A stretch of DNA of 37,929 nucleotides from Flemingiibacterium sp045579105 (GTDB taxonomy: Bacteria > Bacillota > Clostridia > Oscillospirales > CAG-272), in NCBI GenBank assembly GCA_045579105.1, contig JAZNLM010000128.1, forward strand, positions 1 through 37,929. The letters are read 5' to 3'. Position numbers and translations under genes: made by a program. Shown here one piece after another: positions 14,047 to 22,207 of this stretch (positions are counted from its first letter, which is position 1; the number at the start of each line of letters is the position of its first letter). A model generated the notes under the pieces. That model saw only the letters and a list, made by a program, of their open reading frames with translations, was not told where the DNA came from and did not search any database.

Positions 14047-15867
14047 TTATTCCGTATCTTTATTGTCTTTGTCCAGTTCGTTTGGAAAATACATATTCCC
14101 CAATGCTTCGGCGATGTCTTTTATATGCGAAAGCTTGTCTATTGAAATATCGGCGCCGGCATAGGATATATCATTTTGTGTCAGAAAAGAAATTCCCGCA
14201 GGAAATTTCGATGTAAACGCATTGCACGGCGGAGTATACAGATTCATACAGAATGTACCGCCGGGAGCGTGAGGATCCGGGGATTCCTCGCGGATAAATT
14301 CGTCATACCAATCCTCAAGACTCAAAGTTCCTCGGATTATATCGCAGAAAGCATCGACATCATTGTGATTTTCCGAACTCATAGCAAAGCGGTAAACTTC
14401 ATCCTTTATATAAATCTCCGCTTCAGCACGATAACGCCCGTCGACGAACCCACCTTCGAGATATCTTGCTACAGAGCTACCGCCGATATCAAACGTTTCA
14501 ATGTTATCACCTACAGCGAAATTTTTACCAAGCGGAGAGTCCGTCCCGTCGCCGGCGTATCCGTAACTCACCTCAGCCTCAATGCGCGGTCCGCCTTTGA
14601 AGCTCTTGTAAAAATAAACTCTGTCGCGGAACTCGCTCTTACAGCATTGCTGAATATATCCCGGGAGCTTGAAACGACGAAGATAGTGTCCGAAACCATA
14701 TCCAATCTCACTTTGCATATAACCCGGCTCAAAATGTAGTTCATAATCCTGCGATTTTGAGGTATCAAGCGGTGTTCTGCCTATTCTCTCGCAAAGACGC
14801 ATATAAACACTTCTTGGGAACGGTGCATACGCGTCAACTCGCAGAGCAGTTTCAAAATCCTCAATGCACGCTGAAACAGCAATCTCGCCCTCAGAAGTAA
14901 GTTCGGTTTCAGGATTCATAAAGGGTGTGCTCCACACGGCAGTAAGCACTTCCCTCACGTAAAATTCTGCGCCGTCGCTGGGAGTGTTGCGTGACAAAAA
15001 TCGTCTGTCGCAAACGATGGAAAAACCGTATTTTTGTATTTCTGAAAGTAAGCGTATGATCTCATATCTGCCGAAAGGAGTTATTATAGTTCCCTTTATC
15101 GGCTGCGGTTCGAACGCATCCGTCCCCCAACCTATAAATGCCTGGAGACCGTCGCGGTCATCGCATATTGCAAATGCTAACTGCTGACGGAGCGGTGCGT
15201 AAAAGGCTTGTCTTAGCGCATCAAAATCTCGGTCAGTTGTGTAAGTTACAGCAGGATTTTCTGTAAACTCAACGGATATGTTGAGATGTTTTGCAAGAGT
15301 TTCCGCTATTTCAACAACCTCGGCGTAAACGCCTGCGCCTGAAAATGTACAGTCAATTTCCGCAGTAAATCTTTCTTGCCCAATCTTATAGAAAATATCT
15401 AGGTAGGAGTTTGCCGCAAGAAACACCGTATAGCCGTCCGCTTCAATTGTTATCTCATAATCGTTGTGTATGAAAAAGTTAAGTATTGCCGAACGTATAT
15501 CTTTTTCGCGTACACCATCAAACTCAATAAACAAGCGTATAGGAAGTGCTTCATCCTCTGGTGGCGGAACTATGTCAATACCGTCTATATCATTATCGGG
15601 CGAGCCGTCAAACACTCCCTCGCCTTCAGAAGTTAACAGATCTGCGCTAAGATAAGCTGCGAGTGTGCGTAAAAACCACTCCGTCTGCGATTCTGTGGCT
15701 TTGCCCGTATTAAGAGTCAGAAGCACCTTGTCGAGGGAACTCGGTATTGGCAGATAAAGGCACGAGCCTTCATACTGAAGCATTTTTATCACGGCATCCA
15801 CTGCGTGTGCACAGGTTAAAATATCAAGCGCACGCGAGGGGCGCGATAAAATAACGTAATCGGTCAT
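14047..15867 (-). CDS. Unrecognised 606-aa acidic cytoplasmic protein
   Basis: I do not recognise a family. There is no signal peptide, membrane helix, P-loop or obvious catalytic motif. The chain is acidic and aromatic-rich, with an Asp-rich low-complexity patch near residues 88-105 (SPDNDIDGIDIVPPPEDE). Two similar-looking segments (IRLFIEFDGV... and FTAEIDCTFSG...) suggest alternating strands and helices. The C-terminal part has several Tyr/Gly-rich strands. The start at the second ATG (15867) is chosen because GGAG lies six bases before it; the upstream ATG overlaps that site. Codon use looks like neighbours. It may be co-transcribed with mtaD, 48 nt downstream. Real gene by length and ribosome site; role unknown. 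Confidence 0.8.
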   Translation of the reverse strand: MTDYVILSRPSRALDILTCAHAVDAVIKMLQYEGSCLYLPIPSSLDKVLLTLNTGKATESQTEWFLRTLAAYLSADLLTSEGEGVFDGSPDNDIDGIDIVPPPEDEALPIRLFIEFDGVREKDIRSAILNFFIHNDYEITIEADGYTVFLAANSYLDIFYKIGQERFTAEIDCTFSGAGVYAEVVEIAETLAKHLNISVEFTENPAVTYTTDRDFDALRQAFYAPLRQQLAFAICDDRDGLQAFIGWGTDAFEPQPIKGTIITPFGRYEIIRLLSEIQKYGFSIVCDRRFLSRNTPSDGAEFYVREVLTAVWSTPFMNPETELTSEGEIAVSACIEDFETALRVDAYAPFPRSVYMRLCERIGRTPLDTSKSQDYELHFEPGYMQSEIGYGFGHYLRRFKLPGYIQQCCKSEFRDRVYFYKSFKGGPRIEAEVSYGYAGDGTDSPLGKNFAVGDNIETFDIGGSSVARYLEGGFVDGRYRAEAEIYIKDEVYRFAMSSENHNDVDAFCDIIRGTLSLEDWYDEFIREESPDPHAPGGTFCMNLYTPPCNAFTSKFPAGISFLTQNDISYAGADISIDKLSHIKDIAEALGNMYFPNELDKDNKDTE

Positions 15868-16126
15868 TTTTATCTCCATTACGACGCCTTATAGGCGGTA
15901 AAATTATCGTCGTTCGTTCAAATCAAATAAGGCCTCACACTATTAACCACATGTACGGACAATATAAGCTTCAATTGCCTTTAGGTAGTCGATGAGCTTG
16001 CTGCAAATCCTTCTTCGCATTTAACCTTTACAAATGAGTATAGGAGCTTGAAAAATCCTCTTTTACTAACTCAACAAGTCTGGGCATACGCTTAACTTAC
16101 ATCGTTGTTCTCGATTTTGTAGCAAC
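15868..16126. other. 259-bp gap between punA and the 606-aa gene
   Basis: No ORF over about 25 codons, no tRNA and no clear promoter. The minus strand has two tiny ORFs (19 and 25 codons, the second beginning at an ATG after AAAGG) and a small CGCC/GGCG hairpin at 15887-15899. Could be a decayed gene or an untranslated leader; nothing firm can be assigned. Confidence 0.5.
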
Positions 16127-16978
16127 TTATATCTCGTGAATTACGTCCTTGAGAAGCATTTTAAAGCGCTCGGAAATTGTTGCGGCTGTGTCGAGGACTT
16201 CCTGTTCTGTGAGCGGATTGCCGGTTATACCTGCTGCCATGTTGGACACACAGGAAATACAAAGCACTTTTATGCCAACCTGTGCCGCAAAAATAACCTC
16301 AGCAACCGTCGACATGCCGACGAGATTTGCACCCATTACTTTTAGCGCGCGAATTTCTGCGGGTGTTTCGTACTGTGGACCTGCCATATACGCGTAAACT
16401 CCTTCTTTAAGAGTATATCCTCGCTTTGTCGCACACTCTAATGCAAGTTTGCGGAGAGATTGATCATAAACCGACTGCATATCGAAGAAACGCTCACCGA
16501 ACTCGGGAATATTAGCTCCGCGAAGAGGCGAATCGGGTGCGAGCTTAATATGGTCGGTAACGCAAACGAGATCGCCGGGCTCAATAACTCTAGTATCGTT
16601 GTAACCGATGCCGCCTGCTGCGTTTGTAATTATCATTTTTTCAATTCCCAGGAGTTTGAAAACGCCTATAGGATATGCGGTTTGCCACATTTCCCAGCCT
16701 TCGTAGTAGTGGAAACGACCGTTCATCGCGAGTACAGTCTTTTCTTTGCCGTCATCGTACTTTATCTTTCCGCAAACGAGTACACCTTTTTGGTAAGAAA
16801 CGGTAGAAGTCGGGAAATGCGGTATATCCCGATAAGGGATAGAAATGGAATCGGTAAGGCGGTCAGCGAACTCGCCAAGTCCAGATCCGAGTATTACGGC
16901 GATGTCGGGTGTACATCCGATCTTTTCGGCAATATACGCCGCTGATTCTTTATAGTTGCTAAAAACAGCCTTTTGCAT
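16127..16978 (-). CDS. punA: Purine nucleoside phosphorylase, trimeric type
   Basis: The 283-aa enzyme phosphorolyses guanosine and inosine to base plus ribose-1-phosphate. It shows ILGSGLGEFAD (phosphate loop), GRFHYYEG, TNAAGG, YAYMAGPQYETPAEIR and GMSTVAE, and the purine-contacting CVSNMAAG. These are the marks of the low-molecular-mass trimeric family and not hexameric DeoD. Start preceded by AAGGAG. It lies 24 nt after a nucleoside kinase, and the two would recycle purine and pyrimidine nucleosides. Last gene of a probable seven-gene operon. Confidence 0.95.
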   Translation of the reverse strand: MQKAVFSNYKESAAYIAEKIGCTPDIAVILGSGLGEFADRLTDSISIPYRDIPHFPTSTVSYQKGVLVCGKIKYDDGKEKTVLAMNGRFHYYEGWEMWQTAYPIGVFKLLGIEKMIITNAAGGIGYNDTRVIEPGDLVCVTDHIKLAPDSPLRGANIPEFGERFFDMQSVYDQSLRKLALECATKRGYTLKEGVYAYMAGPQYETPAEIRALKVMGANLVGMSTVAEVIFAAQVGIKVLCISCVSNMAAGITGNPLTEQEVLDTAATISERFKMLLKDVIHEI

Positions 16979-17002
16979 TTTTGTATCTCCTTAAAACAAT
17001 TA

Positions 17003-17905
17003 TTATCCTATAAATTCGCGTAGCACAGATGTTTTCGGAACAAGTTCGGGCGATATAGTGTCGATACCGTCGAGCTTTTTCAGGAGTTCAAGTGCTTTGA
17101 CGTAATATTGATTGTTGCACGGAACAAGAGCGAGTATTTCGGGAAGTACGCTCTTTATGAGATAGATTTCATATTCCATGAACGAGTTTATTTTTATATC
17201 AACGCTGTCAGCGTAAGGGAGTATTGATTTATCCTCATTTTGCGCTACACCGCGCCATAGATAGAACGTAAATTCAGGGGCAGCACCGCGGAACTTGTAG
17301 TCACGCACAAGTCTGCGAAGAAGACGCAGCTCGCGTCGCATAAAATACCATTCACCGATCTTCACATCCTCGTCGACGCATATATAGATTGATTTGTAAT
17401 TCTCACCGAACATAGCGGTTATCTCAGGGTATACCGCCTGTATGCCTTCAAAAATAAACACGCTATGATCATTAGGAGCAACTCGCTCAAAATGCGTACA
17501 TTTTCTTGCTTTAAAATCATACACAGGCAAATCCGTTGGTTCGCCTGATATGATGGATGCGGTACATTTTGCGAGAAGGTCGAGGTCGAGCGCTTCAATG
17601 GAATCATAATCTATCTGCTTTCCGTTTCGCATGTGTTCGAAATCCTCATCTGACCGTTCCAGGAAAAAGTTATCGATAGAGATAAGGTGAACCTCTATTC
17701 CGCTGCTGGTAAGCTCAGAAACGAGTTTGTTTGCTGTTGTTGTCTTACCAGAACAGGTTGGACCGGAGAGAGCTATTATTTTGACATTATCCGCGAGCAC
17801 TTCTCTGCAGAGTTCGTCAAGTCGCGCCTCAAATTTTGCTTCACTTATCGAAATTAAATCTGTTTTTGCCTTCTCTGAATTAAGCCTTGGGTTTAAAGTG
17901 ATCAT
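17003..17905 (-). CDS. Uridine kinase-like nucleoside kinase (phosphoribulokinase/uridine kinase fold)
   Basis: The 300-aa protein contains Walker A GPTCSGKTT (about residues 48-56), SIDNFF (the acid-base Asp region of uridine kinases), DLPVYDFKARK and the Walker B-like FIFEGIQAVY, followed by a lid with a MRRELRLLRRLVRDYKFRG stretch. It differs from standard Udk by an N-terminal extension and a longer C-terminal tail, so the substrate could be uridine, cytidine or another nucleoside. It lies between hemZ and punA with short gaps. AAAGGG precedes the ATG. Confidence 0.82.
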   Translation of the reverse strand: MITLNPRLNSEKAKTDLISISEAKFEARLDELCREVLADNVKIIALSGPTCSGKTTTANKLVSELTSSGIEVHLISIDNFFLERSDEDFEHMRNGKQIDYDSIEALDLDLLAKCTASIISGEPTDLPVYDFKARKCTHFERVAPNDHSVFIFEGIQAVYPEITAMFGENYKSIYICVDEDVKIGEWYFMRRELRLLRRLVRDYKFRGAAPEFTFYLWRGVAQNEDKSILPYADSVDIKINSFMEYEIYLIKSVLPEILALVPCNNQYYVKALELLKKLDGIDTISPELVPKTSVLREFIG

Positions 17906-17933
17906 AGCTGTCCCTTTCGGAAATTATACGGGG

Positions 17934-19472
17934 TTAAAACTCAAAAAAATCTTCTATTTTACGGATCTTCTCTTCCATTACCGCGCCGGCATCGGCTGCA
18001 AGATATTCATATGGATATTTTGGATCAAAAATGCGCTCAATATGCTTTTTACCGTCATCGTCGACGCGTACAAGCTTTGTAGCGGCACCCGCTCCTACAG
18101 CAAATACGGAATGAAGCTCTTCCATCATCAGCACGTTGTAAAGTCCCTCGCAGCCCTTCTGGGAGTATCCGACATTTTCAAGGTTGCCGACGGTGTTCTT
18201 CTGACGGTATATGTAGTAGGGATTATATCCTGCATTTTTGAGCGTAACCTGCGAGTAGTCGACGGATTTCACCGTTTCGTCCGCGGAACGGTTGTATATC
18301 TCCGTATCAAGGCGGAGTATCTCTGCGGACTTTTTAACGCAGAACGTGTGGACTGTTATATTCTCGGGTGCAAGCTTGAGTATGCTGTTAAGCGAACGTG
18401 AGAACGTCGCAAATGTATCGCCCGGAAGACCAGCGATAAGGTCGGTGTTGATCTGCGGGATACCAACCTCGCGCGCAAGCTTATACGCCTTGCGAAAATC
18501 TGAAACAGTGTGGCGGCGACCTATATTCTTTAAGATAGTGTCGTTCATAGTCTGGGGGTTGATACTTATCCTGCTTACACCAAACTCCTTTGCAACGAGC
18601 AGCTTTTCCTTTGTTATAGTGTCAGGACGTCCTGCCTCGAGCGTAAACTCGTTAAGTTTCTTTATCGGAATATTATCGTCAATGGCGCCAAGGAGCTCTG
18701 CGAGCTGTGCATCGGAAAGTGTGGTGGGTGTACCACCGCCGACGTATACGGTCAACACCTTGAATCCGCGCAGTTTAAGATACGCAAGGAGCGCACGCGT
18801 GTCGTCACATATACGCTTCAGATAATCCGGAATCTGTGCAAGAAGACGCCTTGTGGAATACGATACGAACGAGCAATATGCGCATCTCGAAGGACAGAAC
18901 GGGATGGAAACATACACCGAGCAAGTGTACGGCGGTCTGCCGTCGCCTGCAAGACGCGCGATTTTTTGCTCGCTTCTTGCAATTTCAACAGCCAAAGCCG
19001 CCTTCTTCGGGCTTACATGATATTCACGCGTAAGCAGTCTTCGCGCCTGCTCCGATGTGTATACACGAGCGCCGTTTTCGTCACGCTTTGAAATAAGTTC
19101 GCCTGCTAGTTTTGCAGGGCGGATACCCGTAAGTATTCCCCATGCGGGATAGCAGCCGAACAGCTTTACGCCAGCATCAAGCGCAGCTAGTCCTGCGGCA
19201 ACTTTTGCGGCTTTTACTTCGGCCGAAGAGCCGTTTTCGTCAAATCCGTGGAGAGTGCCGATCTTTACACACCTTGTGGCGCTTTCACTCTTTCCGTCGC
19301 TCGTAAAGGTACAGCTTACCTCAATCTCGTCGTCACGATCGCAGCGTGTGAACTCTGCCATATCCTCAGCACTGTCATCCTCTGATTCAGAGAAAGTTGC
19401 GCCTGGGAAAAACAGCATACAAACGGTTTGCAGATAATATCTGTTCAGGTCGCCGTTAATCTTTAAAAACAT
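17934..19472 (-). CDS. hemZ: HemZ-type oxygen-independent coproporphyrinogen dehydrogenase (radical SAM)
   Basis: The 512-aa radical SAM protein has a poorly conserved N-terminal domain of about 165 residues containing GILTGIRPAKL, then the cluster motif CPSRCAYCSF, YVGGGTPT, and SINPQTMND. The N-terminal layout identifies HemZ and not HemN/HemW. Annotated HemZ proteins are linked to coproporphyrinogen III decarboxylation, but in anaerobic Clostridia the physiological role is uncertain. No other haem gene is near. GGGAG is placed before the ATG; dtd ends 18 nt upstream. Confidence 0.9.
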   Translation of the reverse strand: MFLKINGDLNRYYLQTVCMLFFPGATFSESEDDSAEDMAEFTRCDRDDEIEVSCTFTSDGKSESATRCVKIGTLHGFDENGSSAEVKAAKVAAGLAALDAGVKLFGCYPAWGILTGIRPAKLAGELISKRDENGARVYTSEQARRLLTREYHVSPKKAALAVEIARSEQKIARLAGDGRPPYTCSVYVSIPFCPSRCAYCSFVSYSTRRLLAQIPDYLKRICDDTRALLAYLKLRGFKVLTVYVGGGTPTTLSDAQLAELLGAIDDNIPIKKLNEFTLEAGRPDTITKEKLLVAKEFGVSRISINPQTMNDTILKNIGRRHTVSDFRKAYKLAREVGIPQINTDLIAGLPGDTFATFSRSLNSILKLAPENITVHTFCVKKSAEILRLDTEIYNRSADETVKSVDYSQVTLKNAGYNPYYIYRQKNTVGNLENVGYSQKGCEGLYNVLMMEELHSVFAVGAGAATKLVRVDDDGKKHIERIFDPKYPYEYLAADAGAVMEEKIRKIEDFFEF

Positions 19473-19490
19473 AAATTTACTCCCAACTTC

Positions 19491-19943
19491 TTATTTTTTG
19501 AGAATCTGACTGTCCATATCTATGGTAACAGGTCCATCCGCTATAAGAGATATCTTCATATCCGCGCCAAAAACGCCGTTTTCTGTGTGTATACCGCGTG
19601 TACGCAGTGCATCAGAGAAATACTTGTAAAGTTCACTGGCACGCGCCGGCACTTCAGCAGACATATAATCGGGACGATTACCCTTTTTGTAGTCGGCAGA
19701 GAGCGTAAAATTCGACACAACAAGCGCACCGCCATCAACATCTTTTACCGACAGATTTAGTTTGCCGTTTTCGTCGTCGAAAATGCGAAGCTTCGATATC
19801 TTTTCTGCGAGTACGTCTGCATCTGCCTCTGTGTCACCTTTGAGTACACCGAGCAGTATAAAAAGTCCGTGTTCGATCTTTCCTGCCTGTTCGCCGTCCG
19901 CTATTACGGATGCCGACAGACAGCGCTGTAGTATAGCCTTCAT
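19491..19943 (-). CDS. dtd: D-aminoacyl-tRNA deacylase
   Basis: The 150-aa enzyme hydrolyses D-amino acids and glycine wrongly attached to tRNA. It has the expected length and opens MKAILQRCLSASV. The two active-site loops read SNFTLSAD (usually SQFTL.A) and DGPVTID with the cross-subunit Gly-Pro motif preserved. The Gln-to-Asn change in the first loop is a mild deviation. Immediately downstream of rel, as in many Firmicutes. Confidence 0.95.
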   Translation of the reverse strand: MKAILQRCLSASVIADGEQAGKIEHGLFILLGVLKGDTEADADVLAEKISKLRIFDDENGKLNLSVKDVDGGALVVSNFTLSADYKKGNRPDYMSAEVPARASELYKYFSDALRTRGIHTENGVFGADMKISLIADGPVTIDMDSQILKK

Positions 19944-19964
19944 TATTTTGTTACTCCTTAAATT

Positions 19965-22193
19965 TTATGCAAAACCGCGTACTACGTCAACAACGCCCTC
20001 GATGCCCTTTATGCGTGATACGATGGAGTTAACGTGATCCGTATTTTTACACGAAATGCTCAAATTGAGTATAGTTGAATCGTTCTGACACTTCTGCGAG
20101 CTTATCGAGATAACCGATACACGCATATCTGCGAGCGCCACGGAAACGTTAGCAAGCAAACCGATTGTGTCCTTGCAGTAAATCTGAATAAACGCCTCGA
20201 AGGACGCCTTTTCCCATTCCGAGCCAGCTTCCCACCAAGCCGAAACAAAGCGGTCACGATCAGTTTCGCGCTTCATACCTGCAATAACGTTTGGACAATC
20301 GGACTTGTGAATGGAAACGCCGAATCCCTTGGTGATAAAGCCGACAACATTGTCGCCGGGAAGCGGATTGCAGCATTTCGCAAATTTGACAGCACAGCCG
20401 TCCGCACCATCGATAACAATACCGCTGTGCGAATGATGAGAATGAGGTCTTTCGACCGTTTTGAGCTGTGAAACGTCGGTGATCCTTTCGGGCTGCTGTT
20501 CGGTAGGCTGAACTACTCTCTCAAACTCGTCACGGAGTTTTGAAGTGAGCTTAGTCATGGGTAAGCCACCGTAACCTACAGTATTGTAAAGATCGTCCGC
20601 TGACATAATACCTATGCGTGCGGCAACAGCGGAAACAATTTCTTCGAGCTGCGTTTCGGTGTAGGAGCGATTATACTTTTTAAGCTCGCGCTCGACTTCG
20701 TTTTTACCGACAACAATGTTTTCGGAACGCATCTCTTTCTTAAACCACTGCCGGATCTTTCCGCGTGCTTCACCTGTCTTTACTATCTTAAGCCAATCGC
20801 GGCTAGGTCCGCGAGAAGCACCAGAAGTGATAATTTCGACGATATCGCCGTTCTTTGGAGAAGAATCTATCGTCGCGATTGCTCCGTTTATCTTTGCACC
20901 GACCATCTTGTTGCCGATCGCAGAGTGGATAGCGTATGCAAAGTCAATAAGCGTTGCGCCCTGCGGAAGTACGATAACATCCCCCTTTGGTGTAAACACA
21001 AAGGTTTCGTCGTGGAACATATCAATCTTGAGCGAACGAAGAAATTCATCAGGGTCGTGCATATCTGAGTCGGAGTCAAGAAGCTTTGCAACCCACTGCA
21101 GTTTCTGGTCAATGTCTTCTCTTCCCGATGTTCCGGTTTTGTATTTCCAGTGAGCACAGATACCGTACTCCGCGATATGGTGCATATCCCACGTTCTGAT
21201 CTGAACTTCAAACGGTATACCGTCGCGGCCGATTACCGTTGTGTGGAGTGAACGGTACATATTCGGCTTCGGAGTAGAGATATAGTCTTTGAAGCGCCCC
21301 GGAACGGATTTATACATCTCGTGTATAATACCGAGCACGGTGTAACATTCAAGCTCTGTATCAACTATGATACGGATAGCGTAGAAGTCGTAAATCTGGT
21401 CAAAGCTCTTATTCTGGTTGTACATCTTTTTGTAAATCGAATAAGTCGACTTTACGCGCCCTTCAAGTGTGAATTTTACGTTATATTCGTTTAACTTAGA
21501 AGCGACGTTTTCTTTCGTATTTTCAATGAAGTTTATGTTGCTTCCGTATTTTTTGTCAATGTCGCTTTGAACCTCTTCAAAGCCTATCGGGTCGAGGTAA
21601 GAGAGAGCGTGACGTTCAAGCTCCTGCTTGATGCGCTGAATACCGAGTCGGTGCGCAAGCGGCGCGTAAACGTGCATTGTCTCAAGTGCGGTAATGCGAC
21701 GCTTGTGTTCGGGCTTTGCGTTAAGCGTACGCATATTGTGCAGGCGGTCGCAAAGCTTTATGAAGATGACGCGTATATCCTTGCTCATTGCGAGGAACAT
21801 CTTACGAAGGTTCTCTATCTCCGCTTCATCCTTATCCTCGATTTTGATGTCGACGAGCTTTGTAAGTCCGTCAACGAGCATTGCGACTTCCTCTCCGAAG
21901 CTATCGCGTATTTCTTCACAGCAAACTTCACAGTCCTCAACAGTATCATGTAGAAGCGCAGCGCAGATAGAATCAGTATCAAGTTCGAGTCCAGCAACAA
22001 TGTCAGCTACAGCAATGGGGTGTGAGATATACGGCTCGCCGCTTACACGAAATTGACCCTCATGGAGCTTATCAGCAACAGCAAAAGCGCGCTTGATTTT
22101 TATAATGTCATATTTTTTGCCCGTCTTGACGAGCTTTTCTATAAGCGATTTTATCGGCTCATAGTTATAATTTTCTTGATATTCACTGGTCAT
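19965..22193 (-). CDS. rel: Bifunctional (p)ppGpp synthetase/hydrolase, RSH family
   Basis: The 742-aa long RSH protein makes and degrades the alarmone (p)ppGpp. It has an intact hydrolase HD domain (SHPIAVADIV, HDTVED at 82-87, KLCDRLHNMR at 146-155), a synthetase domain with RFKD at 300-303 followed by YRSLHT (the RxKD form expected of bifunctional enzymes), a TGS domain at about 390-450 (FTPKGDVIVLPQGAT), a zinc-finger region with CCNPLPGD, and a C-terminal ACT domain. AAGGA lies six bases upstream. Partners in the cell include the stalled ribosome and its deacylated tRNA. The context of recJ upstream and dtd downstream is common. Confidence 0.97.
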   Translation of the reverse strand: MTSEYQENYNYEPIKSLIEKLVKTGKKYDIIKIKRAFAVADKLHEGQFRVSGEPYISHPIAVADIVAGLELDTDSICAALLHDTVEDCEVCCEEIRDSFGEEVAMLVDGLTKLVDIKIEDKDEAEIENLRKMFLAMSKDIRVIFIKLCDRLHNMRTLNAKPEHKRRITALETMHVYAPLAHRLGIQRIKQELERHALSYLDPIGFEEVQSDIDKKYGSNINFIENTKENVASKLNEYNVKFTLEGRVKSTYSIYKKMYNQNKSFDQIYDFYAIRIIVDTELECYTVLGIIHEMYKSVPGRFKDYISTPKPNMYRSLHTTVIGRDGIPFEVQIRTWDMHHIAEYGICAHWKYKTGTSGREDIDQKLQWVAKLLDSDSDMHDPDEFLRSLKIDMFHDETFVFTPKGDVIVLPQGATLIDFAYAIHSAIGNKMVGAKINGAIATIDSSPKNGDIVEIITSGASRGPSRDWLKIVKTGEARGKIRQWFKKEMRSENIVVGKNEVERELKKYNRSYTETQLEEIVSAVAARIGIMSADDLYNTVGYGGLPMTKLTSKLRDEFERVVQPTEQQPERITDVSQLKTVERPHSHHSHSGIVIDGADGCAVKFAKCCNPLPGDNVVGFITKGFGVSIHKSDCPNVIAGMKRETDRDRFVSAWWEAGSEWEKASFEAFIQIYCKDTIGLLANVSVALADMRVSVISISSQKCQNDSTILNLSISCKNTDHVNSIVSRIKGIEGVVDVVRGFA

Positions 22194-22207
22194 AGTGGGT
22201 CCTTCCT

